DNA of 6,747 nt from Rhodospirillales bacterium (GTDB taxonomy: Bacteria > Pseudomonadota > Alphaproteobacteria > Rhodospirillales_A > JACZKS01): positions 1 to 6,747 of the forward strand of contig JABGRG010000154.1 in the NCBI GenBank assembly GCA_018648445.1, written 5' to 3'. The notes below the pieces were generated by a model. It was not told the origin of the DNA and made no database searches. It worked only from the letters and a program-made list of their open reading frames with translations. The position numbers and the translations under genes are program-made. This document shows positions 6,500 through 6,747 of the stretch, piece by piece (position 1 is the stretch's first letter; every line of letters begins with the position of its first letter).

Positions 6500-6747
6500 T
6501 TACGCTTCTTGGCCGCGGCCTATGAGAACCCTGTTCCTAACGAAGGCCGCAACCAATACCGGGACGGTCATGATGGAACCGACAAGCAGCAATTCCGGTT
6601 TCGATATGCCCAGAACGTCCCCCCCGGGCAAACCGATGGGGATACAACCGGCGGCGAGCAGGAATCGGGCCGGGGCCTCAAGAATACTGCCCCTTGTGTG
6701 ACGTCAGCGCCTATGGAACAGATTGAGTTAATTGCGTAACGGAGGGT
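6500..6747 (-). CDS. C-terminal end of a membrane protein, possibly TRAP-type permease, apparently frameshifted
   Basis: A frame ending in TAA at 6502-6500 encodes 67 residues with clear coding-type codon use and two hydrophobic segments, ARFLLAAGCIPIGLPGGDVL and PELLLVGSIMTVPVLVAAFV, then a basic tail. The R-x-LLAAG...PGGD-x-LGI pattern resembles the C-terminus of fused TRAP transporter permeases (4TM/12TM type), but the match is by eye and weak. No start codon precedes it: the frame hits TGA at 6706-6704. The only frame open from the window edge (6747) to that point is a different one (ending ...SIGADVTQG). The two would join if one G were added to the GGGG run at 6693-6690. So this is either a frameshifted gene or a sequence error in a homopolymer. 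If a permease, it would import the substrate of the enzymes encoded downstream. Confidence 0.45.

Noticed and set aside
5493..6701. A 402-codon open frame on the plus strand
   Set aside because: It lies antisense across the hydrolase gene and the start of the dehydrogenase gene, both with clear family motifs. Its translation has no recognisable domain and its length follows from the codon bias of the real genes.

Overview
The window (6,747 bp, moderately GC-rich) reads as a small-molecule catabolic gene cluster from a proteobacterium, most likely an alphaproteobacterium. That guess rests on GC-rich third positions, tight minus-strand gene packing, GTG starts, and the combination of a BKACE enzyme, an HpcH/HpaI aldolase, an IclR regulator and a possible TRAP-type transporter end. 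No marker gene allows a firmer placement. I see no rRNA, tRNA, CRISPR array, insertion sequence or integrase.

Layout. At the right edge (6500-6747, minus) is the C-terminal end of an integral membrane protein, possibly a TRAP-type fused permease. Its reading frame appears broken by one base near 6690-6693. Three tightly packed minus-strand genes follow leftwards: a DUF6282-type metal-dependent hydrolase (5565-6464), a D-2-hydroxyacid dehydrogenase-fold protein (4588-5565) and a PIG3-type quinone oxidoreductase (3603-4586). The only plus-strand gene is an IclR-family regulator (2797-3597), which converges on the oxidoreductase with a 5-nt gap. Across a 223-bp divergent control region lies a second minus-strand unit: an HpcH/HpaI aldolase (1815-2573), a BKACE/DUF849 beta-keto acid cleavage enzyme (993-1808), a bicupin protein (106-948) and the first 14 codons of a further gene (1-42).

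How the genes may work together (inference). The possible permease would import an organic acid. The DUF6282 hydrolase could open or trim it, the two oxidoreductases could adjust its redox state, and the aldolase and BKACE enzyme could cleave carbon-carbon bonds to central metabolites. The IclR protein probably senses an intermediate and controls the aldolase-BKACE-cupin unit through an inverted repeat that overlaps the predicted start of transcription. The substrate cannot be read from the sequence. I do not recognise this gene set as a named pathway. The most notable points are the loss of the catalytic glutamate in the hydroxyacid dehydrogenase, the apparent frameshift in the membrane protein, and the pairing of BKACE with uncharacterised DUF6282 and cupin proteins.
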